Assembly: GCA_934661005.1 (NCBI GenBank)
Contig: CAKUIK010000070.1
Coordinates: 1 to 5,630, forward strand
Direction of reading: 5' to 3'
Source of the DNA: an uncultured Slackia sp.
GTDB taxonomy: Bacteria > Actinomycetota > Coriobacteriia > Coriobacteriales > Eggerthellaceae
Length of the DNA stretch: 5,630 nt
Positions 5,148 to 5,630 of this stretch are shown one piece after another (the stretch's first letter is position 1; each line of letters starts with the position of its first letter). The position numbers and the translations under genes are program-made. The notes below the pieces were generated by a model. The model searched no databases. It was not told where the DNA came from and worked only from the letters and a program-made list of their open reading frames with translations.

Positions 5148-5630
5148 CTAGGGTTGTTGGTCTTGGTGGCCGGCTTCCGCGTCTAGTTCTAGCTCGCTTT
5201 CATGCTGAACAAGAAGATCGTAGAGGTTCACATGCAACCCTTTGTAGTCGGGGCACGATTGCTCGAGAGCCTTGGTGCAACTTTCGGGCGTGAACTGGGC
5301 GATGTATTGGGTTTCGCGCAGCAATTGGTTGAGCCACGCTTGAATGTAGTCGATTCCGCGAAGCGATTCATCGACAGGTGTGCTGAGCTGGTATTGAATA
5401 TCGCACGGAACTTCATGCGCGGCGAAATATGTATCGTAGTGCGACTTGATGTCTCCGATGCTTGTGAGCGTGTCTCGTAGCGAGACATTTCGCAGGGGAG
5501 GCATGGTTTCGCATATGAGCCGCCAGGTTTCGAGTGCCTTGTTGACGCGAGATGCGATTTTGGCTTGCTTGCGGCGAAAAAGCTCATCGGGGTTCGATTC
5601 GGCAAGTTCGGCGACCGCTGCCGCATCGGC
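5148..5630 (-). CDS. C-terminal part of a hypothetical protein, tentatively DUF6179-like (5' end outside window)
   Basis: Reading leftward, this frame is open from the window edge to the stop at 5148-5150, giving the last 160 residues of a longer protein. A Met codon at 5504 is internal: the 42 codons upstream of it continue smoothly (for example ELFRRKQAKIASRVNKALE), and no ribosome site was identified in front of it. The segment is probably mostly helical, with no visible membrane segment, signal or metal motif. The stretch GIDYIQAWLNQLLRETQYIA, followed by CPDYKGLHVNLYDLL, reminds me of DUF6179 proteins of gut anaerobes; this is recollection, not a verified hit. The extreme C-terminus is acidic and Gln-rich (SELELDAEAGHQDQQP) and looks disordered. 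No function can be assigned. It faces the ArsC/Spx-like gene tail to tail. Confidence 0.75.
   Translation of the reverse strand, partial: ADAAAVAELAESNPDELFRRKQAKIASRVNKALETWRLICETMPPLRNVSLRDTLTSIGDIKSHYDTYFAAHEVPCDIQYQLSTPVDESLRGIDYIQAWLNQLLRETQYIAQFTPESCTKALEQSCPDYKGLHVNLYDLLVQHESELELDAEAGHQDQQP

Overview
The window looks like chromosomal DNA from a fairly GC-rich Gram-positive bacterium, most plausibly an actinobacterium of the Coriobacteriia (Eggerthella/Slackia type). That placement is inferred from base composition, from general protein character and from a tentative family match for the last gene. It was not verified by any search. No mobile element, tRNA, rRNA or CRISPR array was seen. 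The gene content is ordinary; the less ordinary signals are in the non-coding DNA.

Layout, left to right. Positions 1-721 hold no convincing gene. They carry two AT-rich arrays of an 8-bp-phased repeat built on TAGCAA, then a small leader hairpin directly in front of a good Shine-Dalgarno sequence. Positions 722-2449 (+) encode a lipoprotein zinc metallopeptidase of the M3/oligoendopeptidase F type. A 13-bp GC-rich hairpin follows it. Positions 2807-3646 (+) encode a MerR-family regulator, preceded by a plausible promoter and a 23-bp imperfect palindrome at the predicted transcription start. Positions 3647-4037 are a second non-coding stretch, with a third 8-bp-phased TTGCTA/TAGCAA array folded into a perfect 12-bp inverted repeat and then a two-way intrinsic terminator. 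Positions 4038-4538 (+) are ruvC, the Holliday-junction endonuclease, with all four catalytic positions present. Positions 4758-5126 (+) encode a small thioredoxin-fold protein of the ArsC/Spx family with a CxxC motif. It converges on a minus-strand gene (5148 to beyond 5630) whose N-terminus lies outside the window; that gene is tentatively DUF6179-like.

The genes do not form an evident pathway. Four genes point rightward but are separated by gaps of 219 to 390 bp containing hairpins or promoters, so each is probably its own transcription unit. ruvC has no ruvA or ruvB directly behind it. The MerR regulator has no adjacent transporter, so its most visible candidate target is its own promoter. 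The observation most worth following is the recurrence of the same octamer-phased TAGCAA/TTGCTA motif in three separate places within two non-coding regions.
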